Assembly: GCA_016715105.1 (NCBI GenBank)
Contig: JADKBO010000028.1
Location: forward strand, 1-26,194
Direction: 5' to 3'
DNA: 26,194 nt
DNA from: Saprospiraceae bacterium
GTDB lineage: Bacteria; Bacteroidota; Bacteroidia; Chitinophagales; Saprospiraceae
How positions within the stretch are numbered: position 1 is the first letter of the stretch; each line of letters starts with the position of its first letter. The notes under the pieces are model-generated. The model saw nothing but the letters and a program-made list of their open reading frames with translations, was not told where the DNA came from and did not search any database. Position numbers and translations under genes: made by a program. Positions 8,219 through 17,169 of this stretch are shown here, in pieces.

Positions 8219-10021
8219 ATGGAACAAAACACCCTCACAAATAATAATCTGGAACTTGGTGCGTCAATTAATGACAATGGAGTTTACTTTCGAGTTTGGG
8301 CACCAAATGCCGAAAATGTATCTGTAGTTGGTGATTTCAATGACTGGAATATCGAAGCCAATGAGTTGTTTACTGAAGATGGTCAGTATTGGAGCACTCT
8401 GGTAGAACAATTACAAGCTGGAACTGAATACAAATATGCTATCAAGACAAAAACCGGTGAAATTTTATACAGAAATGATCCTAGAGCTATTTTATTGACC
8501 AACAGCTCTGGCAATTCTATTGTTTATGATGATAAATTTGACTGGGAAGATGACCAATTCCAATTACCACCTATGAATGAGTTGATCATTTATGAAATGC
8601 ATATTGGCACTTTTCATGCAAAAACAGATGGTCAGCCAGGTGATTTTTATTCTGCCATTGAAAAAATAGATCATTTAGTGAAAATTGGGATCAACTGTGT
8701 AGAAATCATGCCTGTAAATGAATTTGCAGGTGACTATTCTTGGGGATATAATCCAGCGCATCCATTTGCAATAGAATCAGCATATGGTGGACCCGATGCT
8801 TTCAAAGCATTTGTAAAAGCCTGTCATCAAAAGGGAATTGGTGTTATCCTTGATGTGGTTTATAATCATTTTGGCCCCTCAGATATGGACCTTTGGCAAT
8901 TTGACGGCTGGTCTGAAAATGATAAAGGAGGCATTTATTTTTACAATGATTGGAAATCAACTACTCCATGGGGTGACAGTAGGCCCGATTATGGTAGACC
9001 CGAAGTAAGGTCTTACATCCATGATAATGCCATGATGTGGTTACGTTCTTTCAGATGTGATGGATTGAGGATGGACATGGTTCCATACATCAGAAATGTA
9101 CATGGTGACGAATCTCCAGATGCTTCCCTGGAAGAGGGTTTTACTTTATTAAAGTGGATCAATGACTCTATTCATGCTGAATTTCCTCATAAAATCACCA
9201 TTGCAGAGGACTTACACGGTAATGATTTTATTACAAGCAGTACTGCTGATGGAGGTTGTGGATTTAGCGCCCAGTGGGACGCAGATTATGTACATCCTGT
9301 ACGGCAAATGTTAATTGCTGGAAATGATGAAGAAATCGAATTCGAAAATATTTTTGCCACGCTATCCAAAAAATACAGTGATGATACTTTTAAGCGAATA
9401 ATATATACAGAGTCACACGACGAAGTTGCCAATGGTAGCGCAAGAATAACTACGGAAGTTTGGCCAGATGATCCTCAAAATTATTATGCTGTCAATAAAG
9501 CGGCCTTAGGAATATGCCTGACTCTCACTGCTCCTGGAATACCCATGTTGTTTCAAGGGCAAGAAATGTTGGAAGACCAATGGTTTGATGATCAAGACCC
9601 TTTAGACTGGAGGCTATCAAAATTGAATGCTGGGTTTGGCAATATGACCAAACATCTCACAGACTTGAGGGCCAATAGACATGGAAATACAAAAGGATTG
9701 ACTGGTGGACATTTCCAGATCATACACTCAAGTATTGAGGATAAAGTGATTGTTTTCCAACGATTTTACGAAGAAGCCGACCAAGACGGAGTTTTAGTCG
9801 TTTTTAATTTTTCAAGTAAAAGTTTTGACAATTATAGCTTCCAAAGTCCGGTGAACACAGAAGTTGAACAAGTTTTTTGTTTAGGGAATAAAAAATATCA
9901 CAAAGAATTACAACCTGAAAAGGACCCTCACTACTTTGAAATCATAGAAGATCAAGATGGCCGAAGGATAAATTTTCACTTAAGTCCTTTTGATTGCCAG
10001 ATATTGGCAGTAAAAAAATAA
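8219..10021 (+). CDS. GH13 alpha-glucan branching-enzyme-like protein
   Basis: An intact 600-residue protein. Residues about 10-95 form a CBM48/isoamylase N-terminal domain (GVYFRVWAPNAENVSVVGDF). The GH13 barrel follows, with region I DVVYNH (212-217), region II CDGLRMD (nucleophile Asp286, Arg284), region III ITIAED (acid/base Glu330) and region IV TESHDE (Asp401). Residues about 500-600 are an all-beta alpha-amylase C-terminal domain. SHDEV and the domain order point to 1,4-alpha-glucan branching enzyme rather than trehalose-forming hydrolase, but at 600 residues it is shorter than a typical GlgB and lacks the extra N1 domain. The expected role is forming alpha-1,6 branches in glycogen in the cytoplasm. 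No glycogen synthase or debranching gene is in the window, so the exact activity is less sure than the family. Confidence 0.9.
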   Translation: MEQNTLTNNNLELGASINDNGVYFRVWAPNAENVSVVGDFNDWNIEANELFTEDGQYWSTLVEQLQAGTEYKYAIKTKTGEILYRNDPRAILLTNSSGNSIVYDDKFDWEDDQFQLPPMNELIIYEMHIGTFHAKTDGQPGDFYSAIEKIDHLVKIGINCVEIMPVNEFAGDYSWGYNPAHPFAIESAYGGPDAFKAFVKACHQKGIGVILDVVYNHFGPSDMDLWQFDGWSENDKGGIYFYNDWKSTTPWGDSRPDYGRPEVRSYIHDNAMMWLRSFRCDGLRMDMVPYIRNVHGDESPDASLEEGFTLLKWINDSIHAEFPHKITIAEDLHGNDFITSSTADGGCGFSAQWDADYVHPVRQMLIAGNDEEIEFENIFATLSKKYSDDTFKRIIYTESHDEVANGSARITTEVWPDDPQNYYAVNKAALGICLTLTAPGIPMLFQGQEMLEDQWFDDQDPLDWRLSKLNAGFGNMTKHLTDLRANRHGNTKGLTGGHFQIIHSSIEDKVIVFQRFYEEADQDGVLVVFNFSSKSFDNYSFQSPVNTEVEQVFCLGNKKYHKELQPEKDPHYFEIIEDQDGRRINFHLSPFDCQILAVKK

Positions 10022-10139
10022 AATCTATTCCTTGCAACACATTTATGAGCAAAATCTCAATTTCCTTACATAAAAGCCATTAGTTTTAGAACAACTTTAA
10101 AGAATTGTCCTTGATAAACTATATAGAAAACAATAAACC

Positions 10140-10943
10140 ATGAGACTACTCAATCAAACTTGTTTGGTAACAGGATCGAGTTCTGGCATAGGAAAGGCCA
10201 TCGCACGAAAAATGGCCATGGAAGGTGCTAATGTGATCATCAATTACTACAGCGATAAAACTTCCGCTGAAGAACTGGCTCATGATTTGGAAGAAATTTC
10301 CGTGGATAATGAAATGATGGTTGTGAAGGGTGATGTTTCCAAACAAAAAGACGTAGATAATATACTCAGAAAAACGATTGACAAATTTGGCGCTTTAGAT
10401 ATTCTAGTTTCCAATTCAGGAATACAAATAGATGCACCCTCACACGAATTAACGCTCGAGCAGTGGAATCGAGTAATAGACGTGAATCTCACGGGGCAAT
10501 TCCTTTGTGCTCAGGCTGCAATCAAATGTTTTCTCCATCAAGGGATCAGACCGAATATATCCAAAGCAATGGGAAAAATCATCCACATGAGCAGTGTTCA
10601 TGAAATCATACCCTGGGCTGGGCATTTGAATTATGCATCCTCCAAAGGTGGCCTGTTGATGTTGATGAAATCTTTGGCATTGGAATATGGTAAAGACAAG
10701 ATTAGGGTCAATAGTATTGCACCAGGGGCCATTCAAACGGCCATCAATGAAGAGGTTTGGTCGTCTAAAAAAGGAATGGAAAACTTATTGAAATTGATTC
10801 CATATGGTCGAATAGGCCAAGTTGAAGATGTAGCAAATGCAGCTGTGTGGCTTGCATCTGATGAAAGTGATTATGTGACAGGCACCACAATCTTTGTTGA
10901 TGGAGGAATGTCATGCTATCCAGGATTTCTAGACAATGGCTAA
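10140..10943 (+). CDS. SDR family oxidoreductase, glucose 1-dehydrogenase-like
   Basis: An intact 267-residue classical short-chain dehydrogenase. The cofactor motif TGSSSGIG is at residues 11-18, NSG (usually NAG) at 92-94, the catalytic Ser in HMSSVHE (151/152), and Tyr165 with Lys169 in YASSK. The SIAPGAI motif and the FVDGGM ending are typical of the family. The sequence most resembles glucose/sorbitol 1-dehydrogenases that use NAD(P). Substrate assignment from family resemblance alone is weak. It lies about 120 bases downstream of the GH13 gene on the same strand, suggesting a shared carbohydrate or osmotic role. It ends just before the response regulator gene. Confidence 0.9.
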   Translation: MRLLNQTCLVTGSSSGIGKAIARKMAMEGANVIINYYSDKTSAEELAHDLEEISVDNEMMVVKGDVSKQKDVDNILRKTIDKFGALDILVSNSGIQIDAPSHELTLEQWNRVIDVNLTGQFLCAQAAIKCFLHQGIRPNISKAMGKIIHMSSVHEIIPWAGHLNYASSKGGLLMLMKSLALEYGKDKIRVNSIAPGAIQTAINEEVWSSKKGMENLLKLIPYGRIGQVEDVANAAVWLASDESDYVTGTTIFVDGGMSCYPGFLDNG

Positions 10944-10995
10944 TATAATATGAATGTTTAACGACTATGGAATAACTCAAAAAATTAAATTATTC

Positions 10996-11433
10996 ATGGA
11001 AGAAAATGAATCTTTAAATATTGCAATCATTGATGATAATGAAGGTGATATCATCATCATAAAAAAGCACTTACAAAAATATTTTCCAAATGCGGCTTTT
11101 GTGACAGCTGACTCCAAAAAGCATTTTTGGAAAAATACAATGGATGGAGCCTCACATTGTGATAAGCGATTACAACTTACCTGATTGTACAGGATTGGAT
11201 CTGCTTTTGTATACCAAACAACATTATCCCTCTGTACCTTTTGTATTTATCACTGGCATGCTCAATGATGAAGAAAAAACTGCCGAAGTAATCTTAAATG
11301 GCGCTAATGGTTACATTTTAAAACAAAACGTAAGCACCGTAGGTCCAAAAATACATTTTGACAAAAAGAACAATCAAAGCTTTTAGAGATTGTTGCTGAG
11401 TTGGAAACAGAAATCAAGTTTTTAAAATTTTAG
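10996..11433 (+). pseudogene. Single-domain response regulator (frameshifted)
   Basis: Three pieces make one receiver protein of about 145 residues. MEENESLNIAIIDDNEGD carries the acidic pair. After indels near 11120-11145 the next frame has EPHIVISDYNLPDCTGLDLL with the phospho-acceptor Asp, FVFITG with the conserved Thr, and GYILKQN with the conserved Lys. A last shift near 11350 leads to LLEIVAELETEIKFLKF and the stop at 11431-11433. It has no output domain. It stands directly upstream of the CHASE3 kinase (22 bases), so it is probably a partner in its phosphorelay. The intact receiver residues argue that the indels are errors. Confidence 0.82.
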
Positions 11434-11455
11434 TCAATTGTAACTTTTAATCATT

Positions 11456-12886
11456 GTGAAAGAAACTTTAGCAAAAGAAAAAAAAATACTCAACTCCACC
11501 TTTATCACTATTTTTTCCCTAATAGTTCTTCTATCAGCCATTCTATTATTATCCCTTGTTGAAAATCATTATGTCAATAAATTGAAATTATCAAATGATA
11601 TTCATTATGATGTATACGATTATTTTGCCTTTATCAAAGATGCGGAGCTTGGGCAAAGGGGTTATGCCTTAACTAGCGACGAAGCTTATTTAGTTGATTA
11701 TTATAATGCCTTAGCAAAAATTGAACAAAAGGAACAAGAGATAATATTGGCAATCCAAAACAATAATGCAAGAACCCTGGAATTCAAAGAAATACTTGCT
11801 TTGAAAGAATTAAAAATGCAGGAGCTAGTTCACACAGTTTCTTTAGTAAAAGTCGGTAAAATAAAAGAAGCTTTAGATACCATTGATAACAATTTAGGTT
11901 TAGCATATATGACGCGACTTCGATCTCTCGTTGGTGATTTCAGAGCAGATGAAATATTGATAACATCTCAGTTAAGAGAAAACTATTATTTATATAAAAA
12001 TATTATTTACATACTATTTGTGGTAGCATTGATTGTCACTGGGTATAATTATTATAATTTAAGAGGACAAATTACTCCATTAATTAGCCATTTAAAATAT
12101 GTAAATGGTAACCTCCAACAAACCATTACTGAAAAAGAAGCAGAAATACAAGAAAGAGCTAGAGTAGAAGCTGAAAATTCCAAATTGCTTACTCATTTAA
12201 ATCAAAAAAATCAAGAGCTCAATCACTTTGCCTATATCGCGAGTCATGATTTACAGGAGCCATTACGGACTATCAAAAACTTCATTCAACTATATGAAGA
12301 GGAGTATGGAGACAATCTCAACGAGGAGGCAAAATCCTATTTTGATTTTATCATCAAGGCCAGTAATAGAATGTCCACACTTATCCATGGATTGTTGTTG
12401 TATTCCAAGATTGGTTCATCAGCTTCCTTTTCAAAAAATGACATCAACCAATTATTAGAAGAAGCTAAAGAGAATTTAAATTCGCTTTTGGAAGAAAGAA
12501 ATGTCATTATTGAGGTTGCAGATTTACCCACTATTGATGTTTACAAAATCGAAATGGTGCAACTTTTCCAAAATCTTATACAAAATGCAATAAAGTTTTG
12601 TCCAAACAAACAACCGCTCATTCAAATTGGTTATAAGGAATTACCAAATGAGTATGAATTTTTTGTTTCCGATAATGGTATAGGAATGGATCAAAAAGAT
12701 ATACAAAAAATATTTAATATGTTTGCAAGGCTCCACAATGAGAAGGAATACGCAGGGCAAGGTATTGGTTTAGCATTTTGCAAAAAAATTGCAGAGCTTC
12801 ATGGAGGTAAAATCAGCGTAGAAAGTCAATTGAATAAAGGAACTACATTTTATATAACCATATCCAAAAATGTGGAGCATGTTTAA
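11456..12886 (+). CDS. CHASE3-domain sensor histidine kinase
   Basis: An intact 476-residue kinase starting at GTG. Membrane segments lie at about 14-36 and 182-200, enclosing an extracytoplasmic CHASE3 domain whose signature is DAELGQRGYALTSDEAYL (about 62-79). A coiled coil (about 215-255) leads to the HisKA helix with His264 in YIASHDLQEPLRTI. The HATPase domain has the N box QNLIQNAIKF (372-381), DNGIG (406-410), the F box FNMFARL (420-426) and the G2 box GQGIGLAF (434-441). All catalytic elements are present. CHASE3 ligands are generally unknown. It overlaps the following response regulator by 8 bases, which implies translational coupling, and follows another response regulator closely. 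Confidence 0.94.
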   Translation: MKETLAKEKKILNSTFITIFSLIVLLSAILLLSLVENHYVNKLKLSNDIHYDVYDYFAFIKDAELGQRGYALTSDEAYLVDYYNALAKIEQKEQEIILAIQNNNARTLEFKEILALKELKMQELVHTVSLVKVGKIKEALDTIDNNLGLAYMTRLRSLVGDFRADEILITSQLRENYYLYKNIIYILFVVALIVTGYNYYNLRGQITPLISHLKYVNGNLQQTITEKEAEIQERARVEAENSKLLTHLNQKNQELNHFAYIASHDLQEPLRTIKNFIQLYEEEYGDNLNEEAKSYFDFIIKASNRMSTLIHGLLLYSKIGSSASFSKNDINQLLEEAKENLNSLLEERNVIIEVADLPTIDVYKIEMVQLFQNLIQNAIKFCPNKQPLIQIGYKELPNEYEFFVSDNGIGMDQKDIQKIFNMFARLHNEKEYAGQGIGLAFCKKIAELHGGKISVESQLNKGTTFYITISKNVEHV

Positions 12887-13314
12887 AAAATTACAAAAAA
12901 TATTGCTTGTAGATGATTCAGAATCAGATAATTATATTCATGCAAGAAAGATTGCAAAAGCTGATGTGACTGATGAAATCATTGTAAAATATAGCGGGAT
13001 AGAAGCATTGAATTACCTTTGTAATAAAAATAGCGAAGAAGATTATCCCAGACCAGAATTGATTTTTCTAGACATCAATATGCCTGGTATGAATGGTTGG
13101 GAATTTATGGAAGCTTACGACCAAATAGAAGAAAAAATGAAAGCAAATGTTGTCATAACCATGCTCACTACTTCTATCGCAGACTCCGATAAAGAACTAG
13201 CTTTGAAACGTAGTGACATCAATGCCTATGAAAAACAAAACCATTGACAGAAAAAAACTTTGGAATATTCTGGAGAAATTTTTTCCTGAACGGTTTGTGG
13301 ACGAAAATAAATGA
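12879..13314 (+). CDS. Single-domain response regulator, Rcp1-type (C-terminal frameshift)
   Basis: A CheY-like receiver coupled to the kinase gene. From the ATG at 12879 it reads MFKKLQKILLVDDSESD with the acidic pair, then PELIFLDINMPGMNGWEF with the phospho-acceptor Asp, and VVITMLTTSI with the conserved Thr. An indel near 13230 ends the first frame early (AYEKQNH). The next frame restores ENK, with the conserved Lys, and the last helix FWNILEKFFPERFVDENK to the stop at 13312-13314. An alternative start is the ATG at 12870. There is no output domain, as expected for relay or protein-protein signalling. Confidence 0.9.
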
Positions 13315-13390
13315 TAATTGGGTAAAGGTAGAATGAGTTTATGAAATTGACCAACGTAAATAAGATTGTCATTACCTTCAAAATAAAATA

Positions 13391-13429
13391 AAAAGTGTGA
13401 GACAAACACAATCATTTATCCCACACTTC
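13391..13429 (-). terminator. Terminator between convergent genes
   Basis: A stem formed by aagtgtg and cacactt encloses a loop of about 20 bases. On the minus strand it is followed by TTTTTATTTT. It ends the PPOX-protein transcript; the plus-strand response regulator may also stop here but lacks a T-run. Confidence 0.65.
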
Positions 13430-13447
13430 AAAAAAAGTTTATATCAA

Positions 13448-13936
13448 TTAAAGACTTACTTTCCCATGTTCATCTTTACTCTCTTCATAAGCCTCTCCAG
13501 TCACTACTGCCTTTGCCATTTTAATTAATTGTACAACTTTCCAGTCGGGGCTATCCCAATATTCTGCTTCTGTAGGGACAAATTTTATTAGCGCTAAATT
13601 CGAACTATTAGGCCCATCTGGAAACCAAGCCTTGGAAAAAAAATTGAATAATTCCTCCTTTTTTATAGGATCAAGCACTTCATAAGCGTGTCCCTTTATG
13701 TTTACAAAAGTATCATCGCTAGGGATAGAATAGGATAACGTCACCTCAGAATCTTTATTTAATTCATCTACTTTAGTCGATTTATTGTCTGTAAAAAACC
13801 AAATGTTCCCATTTTCATCATAAGAATTGGTGGCCATTGGTCTTATTTTTATTTCACCTTCGTCAGATTTAGTTATAAACATACAGGTCCTCATTTTATC
13901 AATGATGTTTTTCACTTTATCATGTTGTGCGTTCAT
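13448..13936 (-). CDS. Pyridoxamine 5'-phosphate oxidase family protein (general stress protein 26-like)
   Basis: An intact 162-residue split-barrel flavin-fold protein. It begins MNAQHDKVKNIIDKMRTCMF, followed by IKIRPMAT, GNIWFFTDNKSTKVDEL, VTLSYSIPSDDTFVNIKGHA, and near the C-terminus EAEYWDSPDWKVVQLIKMAK. This pattern fits the general-stress-protein-26 branch of the PPOX superfamily, which binds FMN or a related flavin and is linked to stress rather than vitamin B6 synthesis. The reaction is not established. It is a monocistronic unit with a terminator just downstream. Confidence 0.92.
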   Translation of the reverse strand: MNAQHDKVKNIIDKMRTCMFITKSDEGEIKIRPMATNSYDENGNIWFFTDNKSTKVDELNKDSEVTLSYSIPSDDTFVNIKGHAYEVLDPIKKEELFNFFSKAWFPDGPNSSNLALIKFVPTEAEYWDSPDWKVVQLIKMAKAVVTGEAYEESKDEHGKVSL

Positions 13937-14027
13937 ATTTTGCGCTTTTATTTATTATTAGAGCGATTAAAAGATTGATTTTGTTCATTTGCATAAAGCA
14001 AGAAGAGTATAAATAGTCTAATAAGAA

Positions 14028-14063
14028 AGCGAACCTGCAAGGTGTAAACCTCCCAAATTCGCT
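14028..14063 (-). terminator. Possible terminator after the beta-barrel gene
   Basis: An outer stem (agcgaa with ttcgct) encloses a small inner pair (aggt with acct). It is about 70 bases past the stop of the gene at 14132. The T-run on the minus strand is weak (TTTCTTATT), so a regulatory hairpin is also possible. Confidence 0.4.
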
Positions 14064-14131
14064 CAATTGTTAAATATTTAAACTTTAGAAATAATGGAAT
14101 TATTTGCCATTTATTTCTTTTCGCAATTTAT

Positions 14132-14725
14132 TTAAATCCCATAAGCCAAACCAATATTGAATCCTACGGTTCTATTTTTAAGATCATTGATACCCAAAGT
14201 ATTGATATCTGCCAAATTTGTCAAACCTAGATCTGCTCTTAAATCCACATTCAACCAAAGTCTAGTACCTACTCGATAATTAAACCCCAAACCTCCCATG
14301 GCACCAATTTCAAAACTCCTATAACTAGATTTGATATCTTGGTCTCTTGTATTAGCACTCAATAAATACCCAGGAGAAAATCCCAATTCTAAGCGAGGTC
14401 TGAATGCATCGCCCAATTTATTGAAGAAGAATTTGTACAAAATTGGAACCTTGAGATAATTAAGGTTGACATAAGAATTCGACACATTTTGAGCTTTGAA
14501 TCCCTGTTGCGAATACAACAAGTCTACTCCAATACCAGACGTTTCATTGAGACTATAAGTTGAGGTAAGTCCAAAAACCAAACCTGGATTTATGTCTGTA
14601 AATTCATTATTAACATTTGCAAAATTGATCCCAATTTTAGGGCCTAAAGAAAAATTATCATTGGATTGTGCGCTTAAACTCAATCCACAAAATGCAATTA
14701 TGCAAGCAAAAAATAGTTGTTTCAT
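14132..14725 (-). CDS. PorT-type outer-membrane beta-barrel protein
   Basis: Read from the ATG at 14725, a 197-residue protein with signal peptide MKQLFFACIIAFCGLSLSAQ. The open frame extends upstream to 14782, but that reading puts residues ahead of an otherwise perfect signal peptide. The mature part is a series of alternating beta-strands (LGPKIGINFANVN, GIGVDLLYSQQGFKA, LKVPILYKFFF, RPRLELGFSPGYLL) ending in a strand, NRTVGFNIGLAYGI, which suits outer-membrane insertion. Family function is usually unknown. It lies 67 bases downstream of the OmpA-like lipoprotein gene and may share its transcript. Confidence 0.9.
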   Translation of the reverse strand: MKQLFFACIIAFCGLSLSAQSNDNFSLGPKIGINFANVNNEFTDINPGLVFGLTSTYSLNETSGIGVDLLYSQQGFKAQNVSNSYVNLNYLKVPILYKFFFNKLGDAFRPRLELGFSPGYLLSANTRDQDIKSSYRSFEIGAMGGLGFNYRVGTRLWLNVDLRADLGLTNLADINTLGINDLKNRTVGFNIGLAYGI

Positions 14726-14791
14726 AATAATTTGATTAAATGAAATTAATGGTAATGGTTGGTGATAAATCACCTCAATCAATGTAATTGG

Positions 14792-15441
14792 TTATTTTGT
14801 GGTCGAGTCTTTTTTCAATTGATCGTTTGCAACTAGTACAATCTCCACTATTCTGTTGAGTTCTTTGCCATGGTCCGTTTTATTTGTTGCAACGGGGTCA
14901 CTTTCTCCAGATCCCATAGATTTCAATCTAGCGGAAGAAACATTATTTTCATTTAAAAAGGATAAAAACAGCATTGGAACGATTTTACGGACAGTTTCTG
15001 GTTGTAGGCGCTATCGCCATCACTATCTGTATGTCCCAAAATATTGACGTGGGTATCTTTATATTCGGTAAGCGATGCTGCTAGTTTAGAAAGATTAACT
15101 TTGGTAGTGGACTTTAAAGCATAACTATCAAAATCAAATAGCAAGCCTGAGTCAAAACTGACCACTATGCCCTCTCCTACTCTGACAACTGTAGCATCAT
15201 TGCCGAGATCATCAGATATATCACGAGCAGCTTTGTCCATGTAACTGCCGATGATGCCACCAGAAAGTCCACCAACTGCGGCCCCAAGAATAATGCCAAC
15301 AGCTCTATTTTTCTTAGTTAATAATCCTCCCGCAGTTGCTCCTACTGCGCCACCAATAATGGCACCTTGAGTTTTTTTACTTGTATTGCATGAACTGAAA
15401 AATAAAATTGCAGCCAAGCAATAAACAAACAATGACTTCAT
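14792..15441 (-). CDS. Glycine-zipper OmpA-family lipoprotein (one frameshift)
   Basis: The N-terminus MKSLFVYCLAAILFFSSCNT has a lipobox with the acylated Cys. Then comes a glycine-zipper segment (GAIIGGAVGATAGGLL, and GIILGAAVGGLSGGIIGS) that likely inserts in a membrane. The C-terminal OmpA-like peptidoglycan-binding domain has GLLFDFDSYALKS, LTEYKDTHVNILGHTDSDGD and, after an indel near 14970, SFLNENNVSSARLKSMGSGE, SDPVATNKT and NRIVEIVLV. The motif order is the usual TDxxG..N..LS..RA pattern in variant form. It should tether the outer membrane to the cell wall. A GTG at 15444 directly before the ATG is an alternative start. Confidence 0.92.
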
Positions 15442-15552
15442 CACTTTGTAATTTAAATGTTAAATAAAATAAGAAAAAAAAGAAGTGAATACAATATTTT
15501 ATATTGTGTCAAGATGGGAATCCACCTCTTTCTAGATTGATTCTGATATGGA

Positions 15553-16143
15553 CTATCTAAGATTGATTAAGAATGTCGTATAAAAATATCTATTGCTCCC
15601 ATCTCCATTTTGAAATTGGAAATTGCCAACTTCTTTATTTGTAAATTCAATATATGGGGTGAACCCAAAATTATAACCCAATTCTATGCCGAATTGCTTT
15701 ACTGGGTTTATAGTTGCTTGGACTTGACCAGACATAGTGAAATTTTTATTTTCAAAATTATCACTTAAATTGTCTTTCATCAAAAATCCTGCTTGCACAC
15801 CCCCTCCAAATGAAAATACTGAGTTTGGCAAAATTTTGATTAATACTGGAATACCAATGTAATCTCTATTGAGCTTAAAGTCAGCAATTGGAGTTTCCAA
15901 CACTGATGTCAATCTCTGATAAGTAATACCTGGCTCAATCCCTATGACATCAGTAAAAAATAATTGGTAATGTAATCCAAGATATAAATTTGGCTTGGAA
16001 GTTACATCAAAAAGCGCATTGTCATTGAGGTTTAAATCAGCGTAAGTTGCTCCTATTTTGATGGATGGCTGAGCCCATGCAGTGATGGTAGTAAAAGCCA
16101 TAACAAAAAGAAGTATTACTGTTTTGATTTTTAAATTTCTCAT
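15553..16143 (-). CDS. Outer-membrane beta-barrel (porin-family) protein
   Basis: An intact 196-residue protein with signal peptide MRNLKIKTVILLFVMAFTTI...AWAQ. The mature part alternates beta-strands (SIKIGATYADLNL, LYLGLHYQLFF, IGIEPGITYQRL, IGIPVLIKILP, FSFGGGVQAGFLM, QFGIELGYNFGF) and ends YFYTTFLINLR. This is a small eight-strand-like barrel of the PorT/OMP_b-brl class. Substrate and role are unknown. It is followed by the OmpA lipoprotein and preceded by two tiny membrane-protein genes on the same strand. Confidence 0.9.
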   Translation of the reverse strand: MRNLKIKTVILLFVMAFTTITAWAQPSIKIGATYADLNLNDNALFDVTSKPNLYLGLHYQLFFTDVIGIEPGITYQRLTSVLETPIADFKLNRDYIGIPVLIKILPNSVFSFGGGVQAGFLMKDNLSDNFENKNFTMSGQVQATINPVKQFGIELGYNFGFTPYIEFTNKEVGNFQFQNGDGSNRYFYTTFLINLR

Positions 16144-16156
16144 GATTACAGCTTAT

Positions 16157-16297
16157 TTAATAGTTTAAGACGATTAATACTACTGCTACAATTAGCAATA
16201 AAGGAATTAAATTACCCACAACAGCGCCGAATCCTATGAATCCAAACAACCATCCAACGATGAGTAAAACAATGATTATTGATACGATATCTCTCAT
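16157..16297 (-). CDS. lmo0937-family small membrane protein
   Basis: A 46-residue protein starting MRDIVSIIIVLLIVGWLFGF, continuing IGFGAVVGNLIPLLLIVAVV and ending LIVLNY. Two membrane segments (about 4-20 and 29-44) flank a glycine-rich turn. The pattern matches the small lmo0937-type membrane proteins common in Bacteroidota next to stress and envelope genes. The function is unknown. The stop is 14 bases before the start of the downstream beta-barrel gene, so the two are probably cotranscribed. Confidence 0.85.
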   Translation of the reverse strand: MRDIVSIIIVLLIVGWLFGFIGFGAVVGNLIPLLLIVAVVLIVLNY

Positions 16298-16329
16298 AAT
16301 AATAAAAATTTGATTTGTTTATAAATAGA

Positions 16330-16527
16330 TTATTTCTTTCTGAATATGACGGCAACAATGATCAAAACAACTGCCACTCCTACCCAAAATAAAGGGTTTT
16401 CAAATATTGCAGGTGAATCATTGCCATCGAGATCTACATCAATGTCAAGACCTTTCTGAGCTACAAGCATCACGGATGCGAGCATTGAGAAAATAAAAAT
16501 TGGTAACTTAAAAATCAGCTTGTTCAT
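16330..16527 (-). CDS. Small secreted or membrane protein with C-terminal anchor
   Basis: A 65-residue protein. The N-terminus is a signal peptide (KLPIFIFSMLASVMLVAQ), then an acidic linker (GLDIDVDLDGNDSP), then a C-terminal membrane segment (PLFWVGVAVVLIIVAVIFRKK) ending in a basic stop-transfer tail. This would give a short extracytoplasmic loop anchored in the inner membrane. I do not know a function. It is 33 bases upstream of the lmo0937-like gene on the same strand and is probably the first gene of that operon. Confidence 0.8.
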   Translation of the reverse strand: MNKLIFKLPIFIFSMLASVMLVAQKGLDIDVDLDGNDSPAIFENPLFWVGVAVVLIIVAVIFRKK

Positions 16528-17114
16528 AATTTTGTATTTTCTAATTAATAGCTTGAGAAGAGAAATATGTTCTATGAAATAATATAAATTTTCAGGAGCT
16601 CAATTTGCTGCAATTTTATATCGTTGTATCTAATTAATATACTGCATTTTATACATTGAATAGTTTAATCATATTTAGAATACTGTAAATAATAATTTTA
16701 AAGCTCAAAATAAATTAAGAGGTGAAAATGAATTGCCATAAATTATTTATGCAATATTTTTCTCCATGTTAATCAAAATAAAGCATAATAACTATGCACT
16801 TTAAAAAATGTGCAAATCCAATTAGATTATATTCACATTGGCTTCAATAAATTTGTGGCTTGTATTCATGTGAGCTTCCTGATAGAGATTAAATAAAACT
16901 GATGATCTGGTACTGATAAACGAGATTTTTGCTTTCAGCTAACAGTTTTCTGCGATCAGTTTGTTAAGCTCATATTATGAAAAATTAACTGGTTTCTAGA
17001 ATCAACCGCTATTATATCAATACATTCCTCTGCGGCAGGGGTGATATGCATATTCAGCAATCTCACAATTTTACAATTCAACAGTTGTGCAATCCAGCAA
17101 TAGGGATTATTATT
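16528..17114. other. Gene-free AT-rich stretch
   Basis: About 590 bases with stops in all frames. It should hold the promoter for the small-protein operon starting at 16527. I see no gene, RNA or repeat structure here beyond short A/T runs. Confidence 0.5.
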
Positions 17115-17150
17115 AAAAAAAGGAGCCATTTTATCAAATGACTCCTTTTT
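17115..17150 (-). terminator. Terminator after the AraC regulator
   Basis: An inverted repeat (aaaaggag and cattt pairing with aaatg and ctcctttt, one mismatch) has an A-run and T-run on its two sides. It lies 20 bases past the stop codon of the AraC gene on the minus strand and could also work on the plus strand. Confidence 0.8.
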
Positions 17151-17169
17151 ATATTGTAATTTATTGTTT

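Noticed and set aside
10146..10980. Minus-strand open frames opposite the SDR gene.
   Set aside because: The plus strand encodes a complete SDR with all catalytic motifs; the reverse frames are shadows.
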